DNA of 64,000 nucleotides from Lentibacillus kapialis (GTDB lineage Bacteria; Bacillota; Bacilli; Bacillales; Amphibacillaceae): positions 1 through 64,000 of the forward strand of contig NZ_BMNQ01000007.1 of assembly GCF_014646635.1 (NCBI RefSeq), given 5' to 3'. The notes under the pieces were generated by a model. That model did not search any database, was not told the DNA's origin, and worked only from the letters and a program-made list of their open reading frames with translations. Positions within the stretch are counted from its first letter, which is position 1. Each line of letters begins with the position of its first letter. The translations under genes and the position numbers were made by a program. This document shows positions 35,095 through 43,801 of this stretch, in pieces.

Positions 35095-36483
35095 CTACAT
35101 ACCAGCAAAACAATCAATTAATACTGGTATATCGCACGTTGCAATGGTACGGAAATCGAGGAGCACCCGGTCATGTTTGAGTCTTGCAAGAACAGCGGGC
35201 TGTCCTGTCCGAAGCCGGTTAAAAATCTGCTGCGGGGTAAATTGTGTGTGGCATACGGAAACGACAAGTGTTGCCAGTTCAACATCCGGCATGCTCCCCC
35301 CGCCAACTTGTGACGTATCTTCTTGTATGTTGAACTGCCATGCCTTGCTTTTTCTACGTACACCCTCCACGAATGTTTCCGCTCGTTGTTGGATTTCGGA
35401 TATGGACAGTGACATGTCACGGATCACGGGAATATCGTTATCATCTCCCTCCGCATAACTTTTTATTGTGGCCTCAAGTGCAGCGAGTGTCATTTTATCC
35501 ACACGTAATACACGTGCCAGTTGGTGCCGTTTTAATTTATCCACCAGTTCTTTCCGTCCAAGAATAATCCCTGCTTGTGGCCCTCCCAATAACTTATCAC
35601 CGCTGAATGAAATGATATCCACACCCGTTTTTAGCACATTGGATACGACGGGTTCGTCGCCTGCTTCAAAATTATAAAGTGCCCCGCTCCCAAGATCCTC
35701 ATAGACAAGTAACTGACGGTGCTTTTGTGCCAATTTGACCAGTTTTCCCGTGTCAACTGAGTCGGTGAACCCAATCGTTTTAAAATTGCTGGTATGAACC
35801 TTCATCAGTATGGCTGTCTCGTCGCCTATTGCCTGTTCATAGTCAAACAAATGGGTTTTGTTGGTTGTCCCGACTTCTCGCAACATTGCTCCGCTTTCTT
35901 CCATGATGGATGAGATTCTGAAGGAACCGCCTATTTCCACAAGTTCACCGCGGGAAACAATGGCTTCTTGTTTATACGCCAGTGTGCGCAGAATCAGATA
36001 AACGGCTGCGGCATTGTTGTTGACGACCATTGCCGCTTCTGCACCGGTGATTTCTGTTAAAGCAGATTCAGTCAGCTGATGTCTGGAGCCGCGCCTGCCT
36101 TGTTCTAAATCATATTCAAGGTTCGAGTAATTCCCGGCGGTTAGCACAACTTGATCAATGGCTTTTTGACTTAATCTTGCCCGCCCGAGGTTGGTATGTA
36201 AAATTGTTCCCGTGGCGTTGATGACGTATCGTAAATTATGTTGCCGGAACGTTTCAGATTTTTGTTTGAGCATGGTGAAAATGACGTTTTTCAGGTCCGC
36301 TTTGGTTGGAGATTCCTGCTCCCAGTTGTTGTTCAACATCTGCTCACGTATATGATGAATGATGTCCTGGATCCATTTTGTCAATGTTGAATACGGAATA
36401 TCAGATTCTTCCTGTAACGCTGTAAATCGATTATCGTTTTGAACGGCGTGGATAGCCGGCAGTTCCCGGAGATATTCCTTCAA
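35095..36483 (-). CDS. selA: L-seryl-tRNA(Sec) selenium transferase
   Basis: The 462-residue PLP enzyme turns Ser-tRNA(Sec) into Sec-tRNA(Sec) using selenophosphate. It has YVINATGTILHTNLGRA, EYDLEQGRRGSRH, VVNNNAAAVYLIL and the PLP lysine in IISFSGDKLLGGPQAG. The start is TTG 36483 after GGGGGGC; there is no better in-frame start nearby. It lies on the minus strand like the tRNA, while selD and selB are on the plus strand, unlike the usual selA-selB operon. Confidence 0.95.
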   Translation of the reverse strand: MKEYLRELPAIHAVQNDNRFTALQEESDIPYSTLTKWIQDIIHHIREQMLNNNWEQESPTKADLKNVIFTMLKQKSETFRQHNLRYVINATGTILHTNLGRARLSQKAIDQVVLTAGNYSNLEYDLEQGRRGSRHQLTESALTEITGAEAAMVVNNNAAAVYLILRTLAYKQEAIVSRGELVEIGGSFRISSIMEESGAMLREVGTTNKTHLFDYEQAIGDETAILMKVHTSNFKTIGFTDSVDTGKLVKLAQKHRQLLVYEDLGSGALYNFEAGDEPVVSNVLKTGVDIISFSGDKLLGGPQAGIILGRKELVDKLKRHQLARVLRVDKMTLAALEATIKSYAEGDDNDIPVIRDMSLSISEIQQRAETFVEGVRRKSKAWQFNIQEDTSQVGGGSMPDVELATLVVSVCHTQFTPQQIFNRLRTGQPAVLARLKHDRVLLDFRTIATCDIPVLIDCFAGM

Positions 36484-36664
36484 CGGTTGCCCCCCTATGT
36501 ATGGCGCGTTAGTTTTTGTAAATCATACAGCAGTACACATCAAACGCAACTTGCTACTGTTGACGCATTCTATTATAATAGCGAACCAGTCGATTTGACA
36601 AAAATATTCTGAATCTATTTTAATTTGTTAGTATCATATTAACAGATCCAGGATACCACCATTA

Positions 36665-37069
36665 TCAACTAAGTTTGCCATTTATTTTTCTGATTTGTCT
36701 TTTCCAATAGAAATAATGCGAAAGCCATATGACTAAGAAGATGAACATAAAAATCAATATACCGGTTAAAATGATACTTCCATCCGACGGAAACCAATGT
36801 GCCCATAAACCACAGAGGACAAATACTGTTCCGGCGATAAGAAAATGTAAACTACCAATGACCAATGGATTGGCGTTTTTTGAATAAAACCATCCGATTA
36901 CTGTGTTCACTCCCACTAGCACAACAGTGGCGCCTATATTTCTGAACAAATAAGTTGGGCTGATCGAATCGTATCCCAATGCATCTGTGATTATCCATGT
37001 AACAATAACCATTATATTGGCTGATAACGAAATATTAAGCACCAAAGATAATGCTTTCTTTTTAATCAT
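36665..37069 (-). CDS. DUF3021-family membrane protein
   Basis: The start is ATG 37069 after GAGGCG, giving 134 residues. Four hydrophobic segments (about residues 9-30, 41-62, 70-90 and 97-122) and a short basic tail match the DUF3021 pattern. Members usually follow a LytTR regulator gene, as here, ten bases apart. They are thought to modulate that regulator at the membrane. Confidence 0.8.
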   Translation of the reverse strand: MIKKKALSLVLNISLSANIMVIVTWIITDALGYDSISPTYLFRNIGATVVLVGVNTVIGWFYSKNANPLVIGSLHFLIAGTVFVLCGLWAHWFPSDGSIILTGILIFMFIFLVIWLSHYFYWKRQIRKINGKLS

Positions 37070-37078
37070 CAAAACGCC

Positions 37079-37522
37079 TCACTTTCTAAATAGGATTTCT
37101 TTAATTTTCTTTGTGTGTGATCGTGTCGTATAAAGTTGTTCTTTATCTTTTAAATGGAGAGTAATTCGACCACCAAATGTATACTCAAAACGTTGAACCC
37201 ATTGTAAATTAACGATTTCAAATCGTGATATCCTTACAAAATAGTTGGGTAGATGCGATTCAATTTCATAAAGTCTTTCAGTTATTTTCTGTTTTCCGAA
37301 TTCGGATTTCACATAAACCGCCTTGCTTTCTGTGAAAAAATAATAGACTTGCTTTAAATCAATGGGTGAAAAACTTGAACCATTATGTGCGATAATGATG
37401 TTCGACGGGTACGGGTTTTCAAATAAATGATTTATCTTGTCTACGAATTCATGATGCGTTTTGGTTCGCAGAATGGTTAAGTTGGCAGGCAACGAATGAT
37501 CATATTCAATTTTCAGCTCCAT
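37079..37522 (-). CDS. LytTR-domain transcriptional regulator
   Basis: The 147-residue protein has an N-terminal helper domain of about 45 residues and a C-terminal LytTR DNA-binding domain with SPIDLKQVYYFFTESKAVYV, HLPNYFVRISRFEIVNLQWV and the ending FGGRITLHLKDKEQLYTTRS. With its DUF3021 partner it forms a small membrane-linked regulatory unit. The target is unknown. The unit lies between selA and the BCCT gene, so it might regulate either. GAAGGAGGACCCTT precedes the ATG. Confidence 0.85.
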   Translation of the reverse strand: MELKIEYDHSLPANLTILRTKTHHEFVDKINHLFENPYPSNIIIAHNGSSFSPIDLKQVYYFFTESKAVYVKSEFGKQKITERLYEIESHLPNYFVRISRFEIVNLQWVQRFEYTFGGRITLHLKDKEQLYTTRSHTKKIKEILFRK

Positions 37523-37681
37523 AAGGGTCCTCCTTCTCCTTTAAGTCGTGTAAAATATCTGTATACTTTGATTAACATTATATACAAGACGGGAATGGAA
37601 AGGAAGATCGTTCAGATGAAACACCTTTTTGAAGCGACGAAATGCTTAATGAATCTGACCAAATAAGTTTACGATAGCAAA

Positions 37682-37705
37682 GAAGTAGTATCCAAACTAC
37701 TTCTG
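37682..37705. terminator. Perfect 9-bp hairpin in the gap before the BCCT gene
   Basis: AGAAGTAGT pairs with ACTACTTCT around ATCCAA. No T run. The rest of 37523-37800 shows no gene. Confidence 0.4.
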
Positions 37706-37813
37706 TCCTAGGAGCTTTGCTGACATGACAGCCCCAAAAAATTCAGAATGATTTATGTTTTTTTCACATGCAGAAGTTCCGGAGCGTTTGGGCAAACATA
37801 GTATTTTTTATGA

Positions 37814-37842
37814 TTGACGTTTTATATAATTAAAACTATAAT
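37814..37842 (+). promoter_or_regulatory. Consensus sigma-A promoter of the BCCT transporter
   Basis: TTGACG (37814-37819) and TATAAT (37837-37842) with exactly 17 bases between. The transcript would have a leader of about 150 bases with a 24-codon reading frame (ATG 37851 to TAA) before the BCCT start. Confidence 0.8.
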
Positions 37843-37996
37843 TAAGCACTATGTTTGAAAATAACATGAGCAAGCTGATGGCTTTTAGAGAGATAGAGTT
37901 AACAAATGGTTCGGGAAAAGGATAATCATTTTCCATCCAACGGTCTGTATGACAGCACATGTATAGACACTTGCTCCTGAATATGGGAGGCAAACT

Positions 37997-39559
37997 TTGC
38001 AGAAAGAAGAGAGAATTAAAACGGACTGGACCGTTTTTGCCGTCAGTGGCGGTTTTTTGATTTTATTTATTGTTCTATCATTCATGGACAGCGCCATGGT
38101 TGGAGAATGGATTACGACCTTATTCAATTATTCAGCCGATCTGTTTGGAGCGTATTGGCAGGTATTATTGTTCGGTAATTTTGCAATTGGTATTTTTTTA
38201 GCCTTTTCACGGTATGGAAACGTCAAACTGGGTAAAATGGATAAACCGAAGTATAGTTATTATCGGTGGGTTGCGATGATCCTCGTAACTCTCCTGGCAA
38301 GCGGCGGCGTGTTCTGGGCAGCCTCCGAGCCGATGTATCATTATATGACAACACCGCCATTATTTGGCGATAGCGAAGTTAATAATGTATCGGCTGCGTT
38401 TGCACAAGCTTTTATGCATTGGGGATTTTTGGCCTGGGCGATCCTAGGTACTCTGGCAACCATTGTGATGATGTATGTGCATTACAGCAAAGGTTATCCG
38501 ATGCGGCCACGAGCTTTATTATTTCCGTTGTTCGGGGAGAAAATCTTTCATAAAAGTGTTCTCGGGTCTGCGGCAGATATATTCTCCATTATTGCAACAG
38601 CTGCTGGAACATTGGGGCCATTAGGTTTCCTTGGTTTGCAAATATCCTATGGGCTGAATCATTTATTTGGTGTTCCCAATACTGTGTCGGTAAGCATTCT
38701 GGTGGTAGTTGTTCTGGTTATTATCGCGGCGATATCAGCTGCGACCGGGGTTGACCGGGGGATTCTTTTACTGAGCCGTGTCAATGTTAGCATGACGTTT
38801 TTGTTGGGAATTATTATGCTTGTGATCGGCCCGACATTGTTCATCATTGACGCATTCATCGGCGGAACAGGATTTCATTTACAGAACTTCTTTGCGATGA
38901 ATTTTTATCGCGGTGACAATGCGTGGCTTGGCGCGTGGACCATATTTTTCTGGGGGTGGTTCATCGGCTATGGCCCGATGCTGATTATTTTTATCAGCCG
39001 CATCTCGCGCGGAAGAACGATTCGTGAATTGATTATTGCAGTATCTATTGTAGCGCCGCTCGTGACCAACTTCTGGTTCTCTGTTGTTGGCGGAACAGGC
39101 GTATTCTTTGAAATAGAAAATCCGGGGTCTGTATCCGGGGCGCTGAATGAAGCGGGAATGCCCGCTGCTGTTATGGCGATTATGGACCAGTTGCCATTGG
39201 GCACTGTCATGGCCGTCGCGTTTCTTTTAATATCGATTGTTTTTGTGGCGACGACGACAGATACAATGTCCTATACAGTATCCGTAACATTAACTGGAAA
39301 TGATCATCCCGCCCGCTGGTTGCGCGTCTTTTGGGCGCTGATTTTTGGTGGTACGACGATGATGATTCTGACAATTGGAGAAGGTAGCATTACTGCGATT
39401 CAAAATTCGATTGTCATTACGGCAGTCCCGGTTTCATTTTTGCTGTTGCCGCCGTTGTGGAATGCACCTCAAATTGCGAAGAAGATGGCGCTGGAACAGG
39501 GTCTGATGTGGGAAAGGCCGAGGAAAGGACGTCCGATTAAAATCGATCATAGAAAGTAG
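37997..39559 (+). CDS. BCCT-family transporter (betaine/carnitine/choline type)
   Basis: The 520-residue protein starts at TTG 37997 after GGGAGG and has about 12 helices. Family marks are GGVFWAASEPMYHY, AFMHWGFLAWAI, GLQISYGLNHLF, and the signature region FFWGWFIGYGPMLIIFISRISRGRTIREL. In known betaine carriers this region is Trp-rich (W..WWI.W.P); here two positions are Phe and Tyr, so the preferred substrate may differ. Transporters of this family import N-methylated osmolytes by Na+ or H+ symport. Its place next to the sel/grd genes suggests that it feeds the reductase. Confidence 0.9.
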   Translation: MQKEERIKTDWTVFAVSGGFLILFIVLSFMDSAMVGEWITTLFNYSADLFGAYWQVLLFGNFAIGIFLAFSRYGNVKLGKMDKPKYSYYRWVAMILVTLLASGGVFWAASEPMYHYMTTPPLFGDSEVNNVSAAFAQAFMHWGFLAWAILGTLATIVMMYVHYSKGYPMRPRALLFPLFGEKIFHKSVLGSAADIFSIIATAAGTLGPLGFLGLQISYGLNHLFGVPNTVSVSILVVVVLVIIAAISAATGVDRGILLLSRVNVSMTFLLGIIMLVIGPTLFIIDAFIGGTGFHLQNFFAMNFYRGDNAWLGAWTIFFWGWFIGYGPMLIIFISRISRGRTIRELIIAVSIVAPLVTNFWFSVVGGTGVFFEIENPGSVSGALNEAGMPAAVMAIMDQLPLGTVMAVAFLLISIVFVATTTDTMSYTVSVTLTGNDHPARWLRVFWALIFGGTTMMILTIGEGSITAIQNSIVITAVPVSFLLLPPLWNAPQIAKKMALEQGLMWERPRKGRPIKIDHRK

Positions 39560-39562
39560 AAC

Positions 39563-39590
39563 GGGATACTTCAGGGTACTCCCTTTTTTT
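39563..39590 (+). terminator. Terminator of the BCCT gene
   Basis: GGGA.AC and GTACTCCC arms followed by seven T residues, directly after the stop. Confidence 0.7.
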
Positions 39591-39649
39591 ATATTCATTC
39601 TGTCTATTTTTTGATATAATGAAATCAGCATTAAGGGGAGGCATCACCG

Positions 39650-40471
39650 TTGAGTGAAGCGAAAAAACTGCAAAAAGATGCGAATAATATATTAAAACAG
39701 ACAAGCCGAACATTTTACATACCGATAACATTGCTGAAATCACCGCTGAATCAAACAGTCGGGGCAGCTTATTTATGCATGCGTGCTGTTGATGAAATAG
39801 AAGATCATGAGGAGTTGGATACAGAAACAAAACAATATCTGCTCCGAACAACTTGCGACTTATTGAAGTACGATGTTTTTGACGAAAAGGCTTACAGTGA
39901 ATTGGTGCAGCCATATGTAACACAGCTTCCTGAGGTGACATTACGACTCGGCGATTGGCTTGAAATTTGCCCGGATGGGATTGTTGAAAATGTAAAAGCA
40001 TCGACACGTATAATGGCCGCAGGAATGGCTGATTGGGCGAAAAAGGGATGGAATATTAAGGATGAAGGCGACCTTGATGATTACACCTATTATGTTGCCG
40101 GGCTTGTCGGTATCATGCTGTCTGATATCTGGGAGTGGTATGACGGAACCGAAACAGATCGGGAACTTGCCATAGGATATGGTCGGGGCCTGCAGGCTGT
40201 CAATATTTTGCGCAATCAGGATGAAGATAGCGAGCGCGGTGTCAGCTTCGTTCCGGATAGATGGACACGCGACGATTTGTTCAGTTATACCGAAAAAAAC
40301 CTGGCCATGGCGGACGAATATATGAAAGACATCAATACCCGGACGATTAAGCTATTTTGCCGGATTCCGCTTGCATTAGCTAAACGAACTCTGAAGGCTT
40401 TGAAAGAGGGCCGTGAGAAGATTTCCAGAAATGAAGTCGAAACCATTGTTCAAGATATTAAGGAAGACTAA
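39650..40471 (+). CDS. Squalene/phytoene-synthase-family enzyme (YisP-like)
   Basis: The 273-residue protein begins with SRTFYIPITLL and has both aspartate-rich motifs of trans-isoprenyl diphosphate synthases: AVDEIEDHEE (about residue 48) and NILRNQDEDSERG (about 185). YVAGLVGIMLSD and the C-terminal GLQAVNILRN region match. The family joins prenyl diphosphates to squalene, dehydrosqualene or phytoene; B. subtilis YisP, of similar length, instead removes diphosphate from farnesyl diphosphate. It stands alone with no desaturase or other carotenoid gene nearby, which favours a YisP-type role. TTG start after GGGGAGG. Confidence 0.8.
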   Translation: MSEAKKLQKDANNILKQTSRTFYIPITLLKSPLNQTVGAAYLCMRAVDEIEDHEELDTETKQYLLRTTCDLLKYDVFDEKAYSELVQPYVTQLPEVTLRLGDWLEICPDGIVENVKASTRIMAAGMADWAKKGWNIKDEGDLDDYTYYVAGLVGIMLSDIWEWYDGTETDRELAIGYGRGLQAVNILRNQDEDSERGVSFVPDRWTRDDLFSYTEKNLAMADEYMKDINTRTIKLFCRIPLALAKRTLKALKEGREKISRNEVETIVQDIKED

Positions 40472-40512
40472 CGAAAGCCACCGTTCAATTACGAATGGTG
40501 GCTTTCATCTTC
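40470..40512 (+). terminator. Terminator after the prenyl synthase
   Basis: GAAAGCCACC.TTC pairs with GAA.GGTGGCTTTC. A second hairpin, AAGAGAC with GTCTCTT, lies at about 40547-40570. Confidence 0.75.
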
Positions 40513-40591
40513 AGGGCTGGGTACTAATGATCAAAGTAAGCAAAAAAGAGACGGTCCGGACAGTCTCTTAAATCATTTGTTCAGCAGTGAT

Positions 40592-40792
40592 TTAAAGCCA
40601 ATACAGGATGGCTCCCGAGAATATGATAATGATAAGATCGCCTATCACATTCAAAAACGAAGCTAATCCCCCGGTGATGACCGAGGAAGCTGGTACATAG
40701 GCCAGCGCAAACCCTGCCAGGACACATGTGAAATAGATTAAGGCTAAATGATGGATGTTATCACTTCTTTGTAAGGTGTATACAAAGCCCTG
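40592..40792 (-). pseudogene. Possible small membrane protein without a start
   Basis: On the minus strand the frame between the stop at 40793-40795 and TAA at 40592-40594 encodes about 66 residues with two hydrophobic stretches (LALIYFTCVLAGFALAYVPA, then LASFLNVIGDLIIIIFSGAI). No ATG, GTG or TTG is available near the 5' end. It may be a decayed gene. Nothing else is seen in 40513-40817. Confidence 0.35.
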
Positions 40793-40817
40793 TCATATTC
40801 GACATTATGACAGCCCC

Positions 40818-41246
40818 CTAATAGCATTGAAAAGACTGCACGTTATTTAAGTCAACACCGTAGTAGACCCACCTGTTCCGCTGCCATCTGAATCCTGCTA
40901 TCGATTGCCTGCCGACAAAGATTGGAAAAAACCAGAAGGAATCCCATCGCAGCCAGATATACGTAAATTGAAATAAGCATCGCTGGATTGCTCCTGGGTC
41001 GACTGCATAAACGCTGAAGTCACCTTGCGACTTCTGTGTTTGCGGCATTTGTGGTGTGAATGGCGGTGGCGGGGATGAGGGTGCACTGACTTGCTGTTGT
41101 CCACCGGGAAATCCTGGCTGTTGTCCTCCCGATTGTCCGGGCGGTCCGCCAAACGGAGGCCCTGCACCAGGTCCGTTGTTTTGAAACCATGGTAAATTAA
41201 AAATTCTGGGATCGTCATACGGTGGTTGGTTATGATTCATATTCAA
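40818..41246 (-). CDS. Pro/Gly-rich protein with conserved aromatic C-terminal domain
   Basis: The 142-residue protein has an N-terminal Gly/Pro/Gln-rich stretch (residues 25-68), resembling surface or spore-coat proteins. A Trp/Phe-rich C-terminal domain (about 88-142) contains CLFQFTYIWLRWD, FVGRQSIAGFRW, WVYYGVDLNNVQSFQCY. Such domains are widespread in Bacillaceae under uninformative names and I know no proven function. The two terminal cysteines could form a disulfide. AAGGAGGAAGTTGAA precedes the ATG. Confidence 0.7.
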   Translation of the reverse strand: MNMNHNQPPYDDPRIFNLPWFQNNGPGAGPPFGGPPGQSGGQQPGFPGGQQQVSAPSSPPPPFTPQMPQTQKSQGDFSVYAVDPGAIQRCLFQFTYIWLRWDSFWFFPIFVGRQSIAGFRWQRNRWVYYGVDLNNVQSFQCY

Positions 41247-41375
41247 CTTCCTCCTTAATCGTCTTTCTCTTTAGTATATGGGGATGCGTCTAGAAATGTA
41301 TGGGCGTATAGTCTGGCGATTCGACCTATCGAAAAAAAAGCGTTCAATTTTAGCCATTCTCCTATTGACTCTAAC

Positions 41376-41398
41376 GTTACGTTATACTTTAACGTAAC
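41376..41398. promoter_or_regulatory. MerR-type operator of the TipAS-like regulator
   Basis: GTTACGTTA and TAACGTAAC, perfect nine-base arms with a five-base spacer, lie just downstream of TTGACT (41365-41370). This is the layout where MerR proteins bind between -35 and -10. Confidence 0.7.
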
Positions 41399-41419
41399 AA
41401 TTGAAGGGAGGTCTTAGTA

Positions 41420-42157
41420 ATGAAAGTCAGAGAGGTAGCCGGATTAGTCGGCATCAGTGTGCGCACACTGCATCATTATGATGAGATCGGCTTGCTTGAG
41501 CCCGAGACCACCGAATCAGGTTATCGGATCTATTCGGAAAAGGAGCTCGAAACATTGCAGCAGATACTGTTCTTTAAAAAGCTTGGCTTCCCTTTGAAGA
41601 AAATAAAGGAGATTATCAATAGTCCATCGTTTGACAGGGAGGAGGCGCTTTACGTTCAACGCAAGATGCTGCTGGAAGAACGCTCCCGCCTGGACAATAT
41701 GATTGCGACGATTGATAAAACAATCCAGAATACGAAAGGAGAGATTCCGATGAGTGATCAGGAGAAATTTGAAGGCTTTGACTTCAGCAAAAACCCGTAC
41801 GAACAGGAAGCCCGCGAACGCTGGGGCGACAAAGCGGTTGAAGAGTCAAACGCCAAAGTCAATCAGCTGTCAAAAGATGAACAGCAAGCAATGGAACAGG
41901 AATTTGACCGCATTTACCGGGACCTTGCTGCAATAAGGCATCAAGCACCCGATTCAAATGAAGCACAGGCAGCTATTAAAGTTTGGTATGACTATCTGAA
42001 TAAGATTGGCAGTTATTCACTTGATGCTTTCAAAGGGCTCGGGCAGATGTATGTTGACGATGAACGCTTCACGAAAAACATCGACACGTATGGTGACGGT
42101 CTGGCCATGTTTATGTGTGATGCCATGGCGTTTTATGCGGACCGGAAGAAGGCATAG
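41420..42157 (+). CDS. MerR-family regulator with TipAS domain
   Basis: The 245-residue protein has an N-terminal MerR DNA-binding domain (VREVAGLVGISVRTLHHYDE, GLLEPETTESGYRIYSEKEL), a coiled-coil linker (about 75-110) and a TipAS-type ligand-binding domain (about 125-245) with NPYEQEARERWGDKAVEESN and MYVDDERFTKNID. Relatives Mta and TipA bind drugs or thiopeptides and activate efflux genes as well as their own promoter. No efflux gene lies next to it. The palindrome at 41376 suggests autoregulation. AAGGGAGG precedes the ATG. Confidence 0.88.
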   Translation: MKVREVAGLVGISVRTLHHYDEIGLLEPETTESGYRIYSEKELETLQQILFFKKLGFPLKKIKEIINSPSFDREEALYVQRKMLLEERSRLDNMIATIDKTIQNTKGEIPMSDQEKFEGFDFSKNPYEQEARERWGDKAVEESNAKVNQLSKDEQQAMEQEFDRIYRDLAAIRHQAPDSNEAQAAIKVWYDYLNKIGSYSLDAFKGLGQMYVDDERFTKNIDTYGDGLAMFMCDAMAFYADRKKA

Positions 42158-42276
42158 TTTCATGAATGAAAGCGAAATATAGTATAAAAAGCATTCCTGT
42201 GTAACACATTGTTTATGTGATAAAAGGCTGATGCCCCTCAAAGAGAGTTTCGGGCGTGAACATACTGATCTTGAAA

Positions 42277-42312
42277 AAAACCCGTTGGTGAATGCTATTC
42301 CTAACGGGTTTT
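42277..42312. terminator. Bidirectional terminator
   Basis: AAAACCCGTT and AACGGGTTTT arms; serves the regulator (+) and the anti-sigma gene (-), whose genes converge here. Confidence 0.8.
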
Positions 42313-42339
42313 CAATCGTTTATTTCATTGAAACATTCC

Positions 42340-43089
42340 TTATAAAGTTGTTCCAACCACTTTTTTTCCGCGAGGTTTTGTTCCATTGGCATCCGGTTCC
42401 AATGTAATGCCGATGTTACCAAAGGTATAGTTCTTATCAGGCAGCGGAAACGTAATCACCCCTTTGCCATTCGCGGCGGGACGAAACGTACCGGCGTTTT
42501 TGCGGTTGCCATCGTTGAGCAGCCAAACCTGATAGGTTTGTTCTCCCTCCGGCATGGGTAACTGATTCAGATTGACAATAAGCTCACGCCCATTTTCATT
42601 CTCTACAACCGCAGCATAACCTTGGGCATCACTTGAAGTAATGACTGATTGGAGTTTAACAGTCCGAATCACGTTGACTGTTGAATCGGTGGGTTTTTCC
42701 ATTTCTGAAAGTGCCTGATGTAATTGGATATTTTGATAGACCAATACGGTTACTACAATAAATAAAATGGCAATAATCGTTGAAGCTAAAGGCTTGAAAT
42801 GTTGCTTCATTCTGTTCTTCCATTTTGAATAAATAGTTGTAAAGCCATTTTCTTGAGAGTCCTTTGTTTTTTTGTCAGAAAAAACATAATCCATCACTTC
42901 GGATTTTAACTCTGGCGGGACATCGGCTTCTTCGACATCGAAGGAAAGGGCCGACCATGCTTCCTGAAGTTGCTTTAAATCAGATGAACATGACTGGCAT
43001 TGTGATAAATGATATTCAAAGTCCTGACATTCTTCTTTTTTCAATTCCCCGGTAAGGTAGTCCACCAGCTGCTCACATTTTTTTGTCAT
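42340..43089 (-). CDS. Anti-sigma factor, zinc-finger N-terminus and RskA-like C-terminus
   Basis: The 249-residue protein has an anti-sigma zinc-finger domain (EYHLSQCQSC, the HxxxCxxC motif, about residues 26-34). A membrane helix lies at about 100-120 (LASTIIAILFIVVTVLVY), and an external RskA-type domain follows with QTYQVWLLNDGNRKNAGTF and NIGITLEPDANGTKPRGKKV. It should hold the ECF sigma factor encoded just upstream, whose gene overlaps by 17 bases, until an external signal releases it. Confidence 0.88.
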   Translation of the reverse strand: MTKKCEQLVDYLTGELKKEECQDFEYHLSQCQSCSSDLKQLQEAWSALSFDVEEADVPPELKSEVMDYVFSDKKTKDSQENGFTTIYSKWKNRMKQHFKPLASTIIAILFIVVTVLVYQNIQLHQALSEMEKPTDSTVNVIRTVKLQSVITSSDAQGYAAVVENENGRELIVNLNQLPMPEGEQTYQVWLLNDGNRKNAGTFRPAANGKGVITFPLPDKNYTFGNIGITLEPDANGTKPRGKKVVGTTL

Positions 43090-43651
43090 CCGTCATCCCT
43101 CCTTCTGTCCCAAGATAATAACGCAAGCGCTTTAACGATTGGTGTAAACGGCTTTTAATTGTTCCTATCTTCTGATTTTCAAACTCTGCAATTTCCAGTA
43201 AAGAATAACCACCCCAATATAATAGTGTGATCAGGCGTCTTTGTTCCTCGGACAACTTGCTTTTCGCTTCCTCAATCTCCATTTTTGTCAATTGGTTGTC
43301 AGCGTCCCGCAGAGTATAGCCCGACATTTCGATAGAATCGTGTAGAATAGCCTTTTGCTGTTTTTCTGCAAGCTTTTTTTCTTTGCGGATATAATCTATG
43401 GAAATATTTCTTGTTACTGTGATTAACCAATTGACAAGCTGTCCTTTGTCGGAGTCATAATGCTGTTTAGCAACCCATATTCTCAAGAATACTTGTTGTA
43501 CAATCTCTTTGGTTTTTTCTTTGTCACCGCTCATAGCTTTCAGAGCATAACTGTAAATAAGTTTTATATAACGATCATACAGTTCTTCAAAAGCCGGACG
43601 GTGTTCTTGAACAATTAATTCCATCAATTCCTGGTCTGATTTGTCTTTCAT
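43073..43651 (-). CDS. ECF-type RNA polymerase sigma factor
   Basis: The 192-residue protein has region 2 (AFEELYDRYIKLIYSYALKA, VQQVFLRIWVAKQHYDSDKG, LITVTRNISIDYIRKEKK) and region 4 (LITLLYWGGYSLLEIAEFEN, TIKSRLHQSLKRLR). It pairs with an RskA-type anti-sigma factor, as in SigK/SigV-like ECF systems. GGAGGGAGG precedes the ATG. The lipoprotein gene upstream in the same direction is separated by a terminator, so it may be a target of this factor rather than part of its transcript. Confidence 0.9.
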   Translation of the reverse strand: MKDKSDQELMELIVQEHRPAFEELYDRYIKLIYSYALKAMSGDKEKTKEIVQQVFLRIWVAKQHYDSDKGQLVNWLITVTRNISIDYIRKEKKLAEKQQKAILHDSIEMSGYTLRDADNQLTKMEIEEAKSKLSEEQRRLITLLYWGGYSLLEIAEFENQKIGTIKSRLHQSLKRLRYYLGTEGGMTDDKKM

Positions 43652-43756
43652 TGCACCGTCCTCCCTCCGTTATCCTTCTATTTAATTTATCATACGGTAT
43701 AATCTGAGTAAACGGATCCCTGTGTGTTTGCAATTCGAAGAGAGGGTGCTGCAAAC

Positions 43757-43789
43757 CGAAAAAAGGAACTGTCTCTATTCGACAGTTCC
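43757..43789 (-). terminator. Terminator of the propeller lipoprotein
   Basis: On the minus strand GGAACTGT pairs with ACAGTTCC around CGAATAGAG and is followed by TTTTTTC. Confidence 0.88.
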
Positions 43790-43801
43790 AGTATACTTCA
43801 A

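Noticed and set aside
35045-35458. Plus-strand open frame opposite the end of selA
   Set aside because: It lies wholly inside selA, which has clear family motifs, and its composition is typical of a shadow frame.
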